From Gammaproteobacteria bacterium (lineage in GTDB: Bacteria > Pseudomonadota > Gammaproteobacteria > Arenicellales > Arenicellaceae): DNA of 12,623 bases. Location of the stretch: NCBI GenBank assembly GCA_003485905.1, contig DNHK01000273.1, positions 11,900 to 24,522 on the forward strand, read 5' to 3'. Positions 6,644 through 12,623 of this stretch are shown one piece after another. A program made the translations under genes and the position numbers. Every line of letters starts with the position of its first letter. The stretch's first letter is position 1. The notes beneath the pieces are model-generated. The model made no database searches, was not told the origin of the DNA, and saw nothing but the letters and a program-made list of their open reading frames with translations.

Positions 6644-7351
6644 CTAAGCCTCCCCTGCTGCGCGCATAACAGAATTCAAATAGTGGTCGTAGGCACCACA
6701 ACGACAGAGATTCCCGGATAGTGCCACTCTGGCTTCCTCCCGAGTAGGATCAGGATTAGATTTAAGCAAAGAAACCGTGGACATTATCTGACCAGGAGTA
6801 CAGAAACCGCATTGCGGCCCAAGCTCATCAATAAAGGCTTGCTGAATCGTATGGAGTTCTCCATTTGCCCCCTGTAATCCTTCGACGGTATTTATGGCTC
6901 GGCCCCTTACAGTATGAGTGAGGGTAGAACATGAGTATTGCTGCACATCATCAATATTCACTGTACAAGCACCGCATTCACCACGATCACAACCCAGCTT
7001 TGTACCGGTCAGTCCTAACTTGTAGCGTAGGGTCATTGCCAGAGTTTCGTTTGGCAATACATCAACCACCCGATCCCTACCATTGATATTTAATGTGATC
7101 ATGCGCTCAAAACTACCAGGAGCCGGGGTAGCAGATGATTCTGCTGTATTCCCAACCCCACTATTATCAGAACATCCGGCGAGCATAAAAACGCCTGCTG
7201 AAGCAACTGCACCTGAAGCGATCACGCCCTTAATAAACTCACGTCGCGACATATTAGGCGGAGCTAGACCACAACTTGATGTTTGTTGAGACACCATAGC
7301 CTCTGACATCATCATTGTGGTCAAATCCGTCATCGAGTTTCCTTTATTCAT
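6644..7351 (-). CDS. Molybdenum hydroxylase [2Fe-2S] subunit, Tat-exported lipoprotein
   Basis: A 235-residue small subunit that moves electrons from the molybdenum centre to FAD through two [2Fe-2S] clusters. Cluster one, plant ferredoxin type, uses C121, C126, C129 and C141 (GCDRGECGAC...SC). Cluster two uses C181, C184, C216 and C218 (CGFC...CRC). The N-terminus is special: a long polar region, then SRREFIKG with the Tat twin arginine at 36-37, a hydrophobic stretch, and LAGC with the lipobox cysteine at C60. This predicts a folded complex carried across the inner membrane and kept there by a lipid anchor. The linker after C60 is rich in Ser, Ala and Pro. Aspartate is not at the +2 position (it is Ser), so inner membrane retention is not assured. 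The ATG at 7351 has GGAGG at a 7-nt distance; a TTG at 7357 is too close to it. Confidence 0.93.
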   Translation of the reverse strand: MNKGNSMTDLTTMMMSEAMVSQQTSSCGLAPPNMSRREFIKGVIASGAVASAGVFMLAGCSDNSGVGNTAESSATPAPGSFERMITLNINGRDRVVDVLPNETLAMTLRYKLGLTGTKLGCDRGECGACTVNIDDVQQYSCSTLTHTVRGRAINTVEGLQGANGELHTIQQAFIDELGPQCGFCTPGQIMSTVSLLKSNPDPTREEARVALSGNLCRCGAYDHYLNSVMRAAGEA

Positions 7352-7365
7352 CTGCAAACCTCCGC

Positions 7366-7385
7366 CTGTTTCTTATCAGGAACAG
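7366..7385 (-). promoter_or_regulatory. Hairpin immediately before the ribosome site of the Mo hydroxylase operon
   Basis: On the minus strand, CTGTTCC, loop TGATAA, GAAACAG form a 7-bp stem with one G-U pair. The stem ends two bases before the GGAGG of the [2Fe-2S] gene. A stem here could affect ribosome access or RNA stability. No known riboswitch or moco-responsive motif is recognised in these 20 bases. Confidence 0.3.
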
Positions 7386-7411
7386 ATAGCCCCTGGGACA
7401 TATTCGGCGTC

Positions 7412-7440
7412 ATCTAAACACCGACAATCTAACCTTTCAA
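7412..7440 (-). promoter_or_regulatory. Weak candidate promoter of the Mo hydroxylase operon
   Basis: On the minus strand, TTGAAA (7440-7435, 5 of 6 to the -35 consensus) is separated by 17 bp from TTAGAT (7417-7412, only 3 of 6 to the -10). It lies in the 180-bp gap between the flavoprotein gene and the operon. Read-through from the flavoprotein gene is equally possible, since no convincing terminator was seen in that gap. Confidence 0.25.
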
Positions 7441-7531
7441 CCAGATAACCATAGTACACCCAAGCTCACGTAAAAATCTACGACCTCAAGAAGACGAAAC
7501 GAAGGTACAAAGCCATTAACGCGAGTAATGA

Positions 7532-8203
7532 TTAATCGATAAAAGTCGCAATTTCACTCAGAGGCTTCTTCTCTATTTGAGGTACTTGGCAATTCTTCTC
7601 GGGTTTTCCCGCGACTAAAATCATATAAGGGCGTTCGTCCGTAGGGCGATCTAATATTTCGTTGAGGAATTTCATTGGGCTGGGAGTATGCGTTAAAGTT
7701 GCTACACCTGCGTGGTGCAGCGCGTCAATGAGAAAGCCCGTTGCAATTCCCACGGATTCAGACGTGTAATAGTTCTTAAGCTTCTTACCGTTTTCATCGT
7801 AAGAGAATTTCCTCAAGAATATAACTATCAAGTGTGAGGCCGTTTCTAAAAATGGTTTCTCGGCATCCGTCCCCAAATGGCTCAACGCATCGAGCCATTG
7901 ATCGCTGGCACGGGATTCATAAAAAACCCTCTCTTCCTCTTCTGCCGCCAAACGAATTTTACGTTTGAGTTCAGGGTTAGAAACCGCCACAAAATGCCAA
8001 GGCTGCATGTTTGCGCCATTGGGTGCTGTACCTGCTGCCCGAATAGCTGCTTTGATCACATCATTGGGAATAGGCTCAGCACAGAAATCACGAACCGAAC
8101 GACGCAATTTAATTTGTTGATAAAAGAGGTTCGCTTTCTCCACCATCTCATCAGCGCCGTAGTGAACAAAATCATAAGGAATCGGTTGATAATCGGTTGT
8201 CAT
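7532..8203 (-). CDS. Nitroreductase-fold flavoprotein, iodotyrosine deiodinase (IYD) type
   Basis: A 223-residue FMN protein. Signs of the fold are LRRSVRDF (33-40, FMN phosphate contacts) and GTAPNGANMQPW (58-69). The whole chain follows iodotyrosine deiodinase, which removes halide from halotyrosines by reductive dehalogenation. The helix EEEERVFY ending at Y95, and K116, reproduce the spacing of the human substrate residues E157, Y161 and K182 (here E91, Y95, K116: Y minus 4, Y plus 21). NGKKLKNYY, TPSP and KKPL also fit. This triad grips the amino acid zwitterion and separates IYD from ordinary nitroreductases. Comparison is from memory of the family, not a computed alignment. The start at 8203 is set by AGGAGG 9 nt upstream. 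Dehalogenase activity, or reduction of another phenol, is inference. The neighbours are the Mo hydroxylase operon downstream and a DUF6152-like gene upstream on the same strand. Confidence 0.85.
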   Translation of the reverse strand: MTTDYQPIPYDFVHYGADEMVEKANLFYQQIKLRRSVRDFCAEPIPNDVIKAAIRAAGTAPNGANMQPWHFVAVSNPELKRKIRLAAEEEERVFYESRASDQWLDALSHLGTDAEKPFLETASHLIVIFLRKFSYDENGKKLKNYYTSESVGIATGFLIDALHHAGVATLTHTPSPMKFLNEILDRPTDERPYMILVAGKPEKNCQVPQIEKKPLSEIATFID

Positions 8204-8325
8204 AGCGCAAGGCCTCCTAATGTTCAATCAAAATTAAGGCAATGATCCTATCTAAATTAGCCCGCGACACAATGAATGGTTCGACCCGCATTACGACAAT
8301 TAATCTATCTATAAAACTGATCGAT

Positions 8326-8748
8326 CTAACACTGATCTCTATCACTATGTTTGGAAAGGCTAGTTGTACCGTCAAAGTCATAATAGGTATAAACCGTTTC
8401 TCCGGCGACATATATACAATGCACTTTAATTTCCGATTTGGAAGGATGTAGACGGCCTAACAAGTTTATCTCGTCACCAACAGCTAATGTGTTCTCGTCA
8501 AACCCAAGACGACGATTACGCGCAGGCGTTGCTAGCACCAAATCCCAAGCTTTGCCTTCATCATCAGTTGCTACCAATTGATCGTGGGCGTTACCCAAAC
8601 GAAGTTCGGCAATCACAAAGTTTTTATCTATATCGCTGTTATAGCCTCCCCAGCCGTGATGAGCCAAGCTTAGAGAAGATATTTGCAATAGAAACAATAT
8701 TGCTAGGATCGAGAATGGAGAACCAGCGCGTAGAAAATTAATCATCAT
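8326..8748 (-). CDS. Small secreted DUF6152-like protein
   Basis: A 140-residue exported protein of unknown function. Residues 1-29 form a Sec signal peptide ending SLA, so the mature chain begins HHGWGGYNSD. The rest is a small beta-type domain with the pattern seen in DUF6152 proteins: an N-terminal HH, a central stretch on charged residues and W (KAWDLV), then a GD turn followed by GRLH. The family name is a resemblance judged by eye. The start is ATG at 8748 with GAGG 5 nt upstream; ATG at 8745 (8 nt from the SD) is also possible and an upstream GTG at 8754 is unlikely because it overlaps the SD. The larger gene upstream on the same strand has a matching N-terminal domain. The C-terminus is slightly ragged and ends in Cys. 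Confidence 0.75.
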   Translation of the reverse strand: MMINFLRAGSPFSILAILFLLQISSLSLAHHGWGGYNSDIDKNFVIAELRLGNAHDQLVATDDEGKAWDLVLATPARNRRLGFDENTLAVGDEINLLGRLHPSKSEIKVHCIYVAGETVYTYYDFDGTTSLSKHSDRDQC

Positions 8749-8939
8749 AGCCACCTCATTAAAGTCAGTAGGATCAAAATAAACTGCAGATTACTATTGT
8801 ACTTATCAGTGATCGAGTATCTTGGATAACTCCTGTTGTCATAAAACGTCCATTCACATAATTACTGATTTTGAATGCTATTGGTCCGCAACATGCGCCG
8901 ATATAGAAAGAACTCGATACATCCTAGTCAGCCTCCATT

Positions 8940-10571
8940 TTAGGGCGTAGCAATGCAGTAAAAGAGGCCATCACCGCCTGTACCTTCCAGATCTGCTTGA
9001 CCGCAACCACGTGAAGCGTGTGCGCTGTTCCAGGAAGTGGGGTTATCGCCCCCGCCTTCACGGTCGAAATGACCAACTAAGGCTAAACCTGAAGAGCTAC
9101 TGCTGGTCCAGTTGCTACATGTGGTGTCTGTGTCAATAGTAGTATTAGAGTTCATAGCCATGCCCTTCGCGTCTGAACCAGTGAGAATGTCATGACGATT
9201 TGGCGTATCACCTCGCCCATTCACGATTTCTCCGCGCTCGGTGACCACGTTTGGCTTGGTGATCATATTTGAATCGCTGTGTAAATCGGCCACATCAAGT
9301 GCCACGGGTATGCCTTTGGCATTATAGAAGGGTGCTGCACCAGCAATACGATCACGTGCATTTATACTATTAGTACCAGTAGTGCTTAGGTAGGCAACCC
9401 AGTTCTTATCGCCCTGACCAACAGTTCCTGCCAACGCTGTGCAATGAGCATCTGCCCCATCAAGACCGCCAAGATTAGCGCCATCTCCGAGTCCGTTACT
9501 GGTGAGGAAAAAGTTCATAACTGGGTTTACTTCAGTGCGCTCCCGCAGCGGTGGCTGGCAATCATTTTCGATGAATTCATAGGCACCCTGATCACGATAG
9601 AGCATGTTGTGTACTATGTCTTGCGATAGATGCCCCGGATCAGAGACCACCATATTTAACATTAAAATGGTGCCCTCTTCAGTATCTGCACGGCTATAGG
9701 TTTCTACCACACTTAATTGATCAGTTAGCCGGAACCCGCGATTCGTTGCCTGATTAGCAAGCAAATTAGTAGACTCTATAATTAGCTTGTCGCCTTCATA
9801 ACGAGCGATGGAATCACCGTAATGAGTATTGATACCCTTGGCATTTCGGTTGTCGAAGTAAATTTTTCTATATCCTCCAAACTCTTCATAAGAAAGCACC
9901 ACATGATCTTCGAACTGCTCAATTTTTACCGGGTGCGGAGTAACAACTTGGCGCACCAATCCAACAGGGTCACAGAAAACCTGTGAATCTGTAGATACAT
10001 CAAAATCTGCCTGCAGTGCTAGACCAGCCTCATTGAGAGGGGGGTCCTCGGCAAACTGCCCTGGGTGGGTTTTACGAATTCCTTGATTCGACCAAACGCT
10101 GCTTAGATTAGGCTTTCCGTCGGCCAATGTTAAAGAAAAATTTTCGTCAATTTCCGGCTGATAGGCATTGCCCCCTCGCTCGCCTCCTCCAATCGTTGAA
10201 ATAGTAAGCTTGGTTTCGGGATCGATAAGCTCAATAGACCCGAGTGATGTCATGGGAGACCCATCATGAGTCGCATCGCCCGTGATGCGCACCATTTGAC
10301 CTGATTGAATGGTGTCAGCTGACCAGCCCTGACGTCGAAATCCAGTGGCAGCCCCCCCCTCTGTTACCCAACCGGTTACCGAACCATCCTCGTTGGTTAC
10401 ATCTACATATACCAAGATGTGTGGATTTCGAAAACTAAACCCTGTCACCACGCCTTCGATAGTGGTTTCGCGCTCATCCGTGAAGGTGGAAGCAAAAGAG
10501 TGATGCGCGTGAGCCGTTACAAGGTTCAACGTCAAGCCAGTAATCAATATGACAGATATAAGATTTTTCAT
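8940..10571 (-). CDS. Secreted three-part protein: DUF6152-like N-domain, unknown middle domain, lectin-like C-domain
   Basis: A 543-residue exported protein. A signal peptide (1-22, AHA cleavage) is followed by HHSFAS and a DUF6152-like domain to about residue 130. A middle domain of unrecognised type covers about 140-345; it includes CDPVGL, YRKIYFDNRNAKG and IARYEGDKLIIEST. The C-terminal part (352-543) begins FFLTSNGLGDGANLGG, contains INARDRI, PFYNAKG and GRGDTPNRHDILTGS, and ends in RGCGQ and LFYCIATP. Four cysteines in DAHC, TTC, RGC and FYC could form two disulfides. This last part resembles a secreted domain often seen in marine proteobacteria and is similar in style to endostatin/C-type-lectin-like folds; the assignment is tentative. 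Function is unknown; a cell-surface or periplasmic binding role is inferred. It lies 185 bp upstream of the small DUF6152-like gene on the same strand, and 270 bp after the LysR gene. Confidence 0.8.
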   Translation of the reverse strand: MKNLISVILITGLTLNLVTAHAHHSFASTFTDERETTIEGVVTGFSFRNPHILVYVDVTNEDGSVTGWVTEGGAATGFRRQGWSADTIQSGQMVRITGDATHDGSPMTSLGSIELIDPETKLTISTIGGGERGGNAYQPEIDENFSLTLADGKPNLSSVWSNQGIRKTHPGQFAEDPPLNEAGLALQADFDVSTDSQVFCDPVGLVRQVVTPHPVKIEQFEDHVVLSYEEFGGYRKIYFDNRNAKGINTHYGDSIARYEGDKLIIESTNLLANQATNRGFRLTDQLSVVETYSRADTEEGTILMLNMVVSDPGHLSQDIVHNMLYRDQGAYEFIENDCQPPLRERTEVNPVMNFFLTSNGLGDGANLGGLDGADAHCTALAGTVGQGDKNWVAYLSTTGTNSINARDRIAGAAPFYNAKGIPVALDVADLHSDSNMITKPNVVTERGEIVNGRGDTPNRHDILTGSDAKGMAMNSNTTIDTDTTCSNWTSSSSSGLALVGHFDREGGGDNPTSWNSAHASRGCGQADLEGTGGDGLFYCIATP

Positions 10572-10601
10572 TACAGCCCCAGGAAGCCTCGAAAGAGGTG
10601 A

Positions 10602-10607
10602 ATTATA
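10602..10607 (-). promoter_or_regulatory. Perfect -10 box upstream of the 543-residue secreted protein
   Basis: On the minus strand a TATAAT hexamer lies 30 nt before the ATG at 10571. No good -35 sits at the right distance (the sequence there is A-rich), so this would be an activator-dependent or weak promoter. Confidence 0.3.
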
Positions 10608-10680
10608 TTAGATATACGGAGTTTTTATTTATTAGGCAGTATAAATCAAATGCTTCACTGATCGAATGACTGTTAACTGC

Positions 10681-10745
10681 CCAAAGCTGTCATTTGGTGA
10701 GATTGAAAAACACACCGTGTTCCCCTATATATCGTTCAGTGTGTT
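10681..10745. promoter_or_regulatory. Cluster of inverted repeats upstream of the secreted protein gene
   Basis: Three related inverted repeats sit in this gap. CCAAA-GCTGTCA-TTTGG spans 10681-10697. AACAC-ACC-GTGTT spans 10709-10721. AACACAC (10709-10715) also pairs with GTGTGTT (10739-10745) over a larger loop. The half-site GTGTT thus appears three times including its complement. They lie about 75-135 bp before the probable -10 box and could be operator sites. No regulator is assigned. Confidence 0.3.
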
Positions 10746-10841
10746 GATGTTCTCGATATTCACTGGCTATAAATTATCCTCTTATTTTTTATACTAGCTT
10801 TAACTAGTCCAAATAAAGCACTTACCACAAACAACTGCGGG

Positions 10842-11780
10842 TCACATCATAGCCGCTGGCAGTGATTCTGATGGATGCACTGACCAATCGTAATTTTTGT
10901 CAAATCGTTCGATTAAGAAATCAATAAACACTTTTACCTTAGGCGGAACAAAGCGTTGATAGGGATGCACTGCATACAGGGCGGAGGTGGCCGGGTATGG
11001 CGCGTAGGCGGGTAGTAATTTTACCAGTTCGCCGCGAGCAATGGGCGGGCCCATAATCCAGTCGGGCGATAACATCAAACCACGACCGTGAAGGGCTGCA
11101 GTTACTAACATGTTACCGCTATTAGCCGTAAATTTTCCGCGAACACTAACATCGACAATCTCGCCACCGTCTTTGAAATGCCAAACGTTATCGCCTGGGT
11201 TGCGCCTAAGCGATAGGCAGCTATGATTTTCAATATCACTCGGGTGGGCCAGCGGCGGAGCAGTTGCGAGATACTGTGGGCTGGCGCAAAGACTGCGAGG
11301 TACCTCGGCCAACTTGCGTACTCGCAAGGTGGAATCTTTAAGTCGTCCGGCGCGGATCGCAATATCAAAACCTTCTGCCACGAGGTCAACATTGCGATCA
11401 GTGGAGGTGAGCCCAAAGCTCACGTCCGGCCAACGGGCCTGGAACAAGGCAGTTGCCACAACAACATGCTGCTCAAGACTCGCGGGTAGGGAGATAAGCA
11501 CGAGGCCTGCAGGTTTATCTTCTAGCTCTGCCGCCATAATGCGGGCTTCCTCCAAATCAAGCATGATACTGCGCGTACGTTCGTGAAATAGTCTCCCTAC
11601 CTCCGTCAGGTTCAGTTTACGGGTAGTGCGGTGAAACAGCGTTGCCCCTACCCAGCCTTCAAGATCAACAATCCGACGCGAAACACTGGATGGCACCAAA
11701 TCCGATTGCCGACCGGCTTCCGAGAAAGAACCCGTTTCGACCACTTTATTAAATAGCACTATCGCGCCTAACTTATCCAT
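10842..11780 (-). CDS. LysR-type transcriptional regulator
   Basis: A 312-residue LysR regulator of full length. The winged helix-turn-helix occupies about residues 1-60: GSFSEAGRQ, then VPSSVSRRIVDLE as recognition helix, then LFHRTTRKLNLTEVG. The effector-binding domain (from about residue 92) has LVLISLPASLEQHVV, EGFDIAIRAG and the closing GLMLSPDWIMGPP. LysR proteins bind DNA as tetramers and respond to a small molecule. It starts with ATG and an AGGAG 7 nt upstream. The gene is divergent from the SDR gene, the standard arrangement for a LysR protein that controls its neighbour. Whether it also controls the minus-strand genes downstream is unknown. The ligand cannot be told from sequence. 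Confidence 0.93.
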   Translation of the reverse strand: MDKLGAIVLFNKVVETGSFSEAGRQSDLVPSSVSRRIVDLEGWVGATLFHRTTRKLNLTEVGRLFHERTRSIMLDLEEARIMAAELEDKPAGLVLISLPASLEQHVVVATALFQARWPDVSFGLTSTDRNVDLVAEGFDIAIRAGRLKDSTLRVRKLAEVPRSLCASPQYLATAPPLAHPSDIENHSCLSLRRNPGDNVWHFKDGGEIVDVSVRGKFTANSGNMLVTAALHGRGLMLSPDWIMGPPIARGELVKLLPAYAPYPATSALYAVHPYQRFVPPKVKVFIDFLIERFDKNYDWSVHPSESLPAAMM

Positions 11781-11845
11781 ACCTGCTCTCCTGCCTCGGC
11801 CAAATTGATTCTATCTGTTCATAAAACGCAATAGTAATTTGCATA

Positions 11846-11864
11846 TTAGTGATCTTATCACAAA
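11846..11864. promoter_or_regulatory. Near-palindromic operator candidate between LysR and SDR genes
   Basis: The sequence TTAGTGATCTTATCACAAA contains a perfect 5-bp inverted repeat, GTGAT-CTT-ATCAC (11849-11861). One mismatched pair outward, two more pairs match. LysR proteins bind short dyads of the T-N11-A type in divergent intergenic regions, and the span fits. It lies 66 bp upstream of the LysR start codon and 94 bp upstream of the SDR start codon. Confidence 0.45.
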
Positions 11865-11881
11865 GTAATTTTTCGAATATC

Positions 11882-11907
11882 GTCCAAACCAATGGACACA
11901 AAGTCCA
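11882..11907. promoter_or_regulatory. Triple GTCCA/TGGAC half-site array
   Basis: GTCCA (11882-11886), TGGAC (11893-11897) and GTCCA (11903-11907) are spaced 11 and 10 bp apart start to start, so all fall on about the same face of the helix. The outer two are direct repeats and the middle one is inverted. The array lies about 50 bp before the SDR start, a place where an activator or a repressor could act. Confidence 0.45.
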
Positions 11908-11957
11908 ATACAAAACCACGAACAGAAAACATAAACACTCTAAACGAAGGATTAAAA

Positions 11958-12623
11958 ATGAAACAAACAGCAAACGATCAAACTCTCACAGCAATAGTCA
12001 CCGGTGCATCAACAGGTCTTGGTTTTGCCATTACTAAGCATTTTCTCAGCAAAGACATCAACGTCGTCATGAATGCTCGTACCGCAGCTGACCTCGAGGC
12101 TGCTTACCAGGCGCTGGGCTCACCAGCAAACGCAACCATCATGGTTGGTGATATTGCCAATAAATCAGTTGGCACTGATCTGGTGCGTGCCGCAGAAACA
12201 AAATTTGGCGGCCTCGATATCTTGGTGAATAACGCGGGCGTTTTTAGTGCCAAGGCTTTCCTCGACACAGAAGAAAGCGATATTGACCGCTTCTATGCGA
12301 TCAACTTTAAAGGGGCGTATTTTGCAGCACAAGCGGCGGTTCCTGTTCTTCAGAAGCGCGGCGGTGGTGCGATTGTAAACATTGGTACAACCCTTCTTGA
12401 ACATGCAATCGCAGGCTACCCGGCCTCAGCGGCGCTTGCAAGTAAAGCGGCCCTTCATAGTTTGACAGAGCAGCTTTCAGCCGAATTCGGTGGCGACAAC
12501 ATCCGCGTCTCAACTATTGCTACGGGCATTATCGAAACACCCCTGCACGCCAAACAAGGCATCGAAGACACAAGCGGCTTGGCTGGTCTGCACTTAGTGA
12601 ACCGAATAGGCAAACCTGAAGAC
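11958..12623 (+). CDS. Short-chain dehydrogenase/reductase (SDR) with altered active site, 3' end beyond the window
   Basis: The first 222 residues of an SDR; the gene continues off the right edge. Classical SDRs of about 250 residues use NAD(P)H and a Ser-Tyr-Lys triad. The cofactor motif is TGASTGLG (15-22) and the NNAG motif is at 91-94. D65 in VGDI is the adenine-ring Asp. The active-site lysine is K163, but the Tyr four residues before it is Ala (A159, in PASAALASK), and the serine place reads NIGTTL, with Thr144/145 and Leu146. The reading of these codons is clear. The protein may be catalytically dead or use another residue, such as the Tyr at 155 (GYP). AAGG, 7 nt before the ATG, sets the start. 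It is divergent from the LysR gene and probably its target. Confidence 0.9.
   Translation, partial: MKQTANDQTLTAIVTGASTGLGFAITKHFLSKDINVVMNARTAADLEAAYQALGSPANATIMVGDIANKSVGTDLVRAAETKFGGLDILVNNAGVFSAKAFLDTEESDIDRFYAINFKGAYFAAQAAVPVLQKRGGGAIVNIGTTLLEHAIAGYPASAALASKAALHSLTEQLSAEFGGDNIRVSTIATGIIETPLHAKQGIEDTSGLAGLHLVNRIGKPED

Noticed and set aside
3221..7351. CO dehydrogenase (coxMSL) identity for the Mo operon.
   Set aside because: The AYXCSFR signature is absent, and the FAD subunit has the PaoB-type cysteine insert.
7505..7531. CATTA...TAATG repeat after the flavoprotein stop codon, considered as a terminator.
   Set aside because: Only a 5-bp AT-rich stem with no proper T-run.
8878..8922. 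14-codon minus-strand frame just after the 543-residue gene, with GGAGG upstream.
   Set aside because: Too short and featureless to support as a gene.
10666..10797. 43-residue plus-strand frame with a hydrophobic stretch in the gap between the LysR and secreted protein genes.
   Set aside because: No ribosome site, and it overlaps the inverted-repeat cluster. The hydrophobicity follows from T-rich DNA. A gene remnant cannot be excluded.
10784..10808. ACTAG...CTAGT inverted repeat near a T-run, first taken as the LysR terminator.
   Set aside because: The T-run lies on the wrong side for minus-strand transcription, so it is not a valid terminator for the LysR gene.
11773..11973. 66-residue minus-strand frame across the LysR/SDR divergent gap.
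   Set aside because: It overlaps the regulatory repeats and the starts of both genes. Its Leu/Phe/Cys-rich translation reflects T-rich antisense DNA.

Overview
The window reads as chromosomal DNA from a Gram-negative bacterium, most likely a marine or aquatic gammaproteobacterium. This is an inference from the moderate GC content, the Tat and Sec exported enzymes, a lipobox-bearing Tat signal, an FdnI-like cytochrome b, proteins that look like the DUF6152 family, and a LysR/SDR divergent pair. No mobile element, CRISPR array or phage gene was seen.

Layout. The left edge (1-18, minus strand) is the 5' end of what looks like an initiator tRNA, with a stable-RNA-type promoter behind it. After about 270 nt of non-coding DNA comes a solitary shikimate kinase-like gene (minus). 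Divergent from it is a plus-strand run: an exported fumarylacetoacetate-hydrolase-fold protein, a terminator-like hairpin, a four-helix cytochrome b like the formate dehydrogenase gamma subunit, and a small unrecognised helical protein. Everything from 3014 to 11780 is on the minus strand. In transcription order it holds a LysR regulator, a three-domain secreted protein, a small secreted DUF6152-like protein, an iodotyrosine-deiodinase-type flavoprotein, then a compact molybdenum hydroxylase operon: Tat-lipoprotein [2Fe-2S] subunit, molybdopterin subunit, FAD/[4Fe-4S] subunit, and a previously hidden 54-residue membrane protein. Divergent from the LysR gene is an SDR gene cut by the right edge.

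How the genes may work together. The molybdenum enzyme has the architecture of a periplasmic aldehyde or N-heterocycle oxidoreductase (as in E. coli PaoABC), but its electron-transfer subunit carries a Tat signal ending in a lipobox, which predicts a membrane-anchored complex. The window also holds a single-span membrane protein directly after the operon, and on the facing strand a di-heme-type cytochrome b with all four histidine ligands but no catalytic dehydrogenase of its own. A coherent but unproven reading is a periplasmic oxidation system feeding electrons to quinone through that cytochrome. The exported FAH-fold protein and the deiodinase-like flavoprotein would be accessory steps in degrading an aromatic, possibly halogenated, compound. 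No XdhC/PaoD-type cofactor insertion chaperone is present in the window.

The most interesting items are the hidden 54-aa membrane protein, the Tat-lipoprotein molybdenum hydroxylase with its extra cysteine cluster, the deiodinase-like protein with an intact Glu-Tyr-Lys substrate triad, the secreted FAH, the SDR lacking its catalytic tyrosine, and the repeat-rich LysR/SDR intergenic region.
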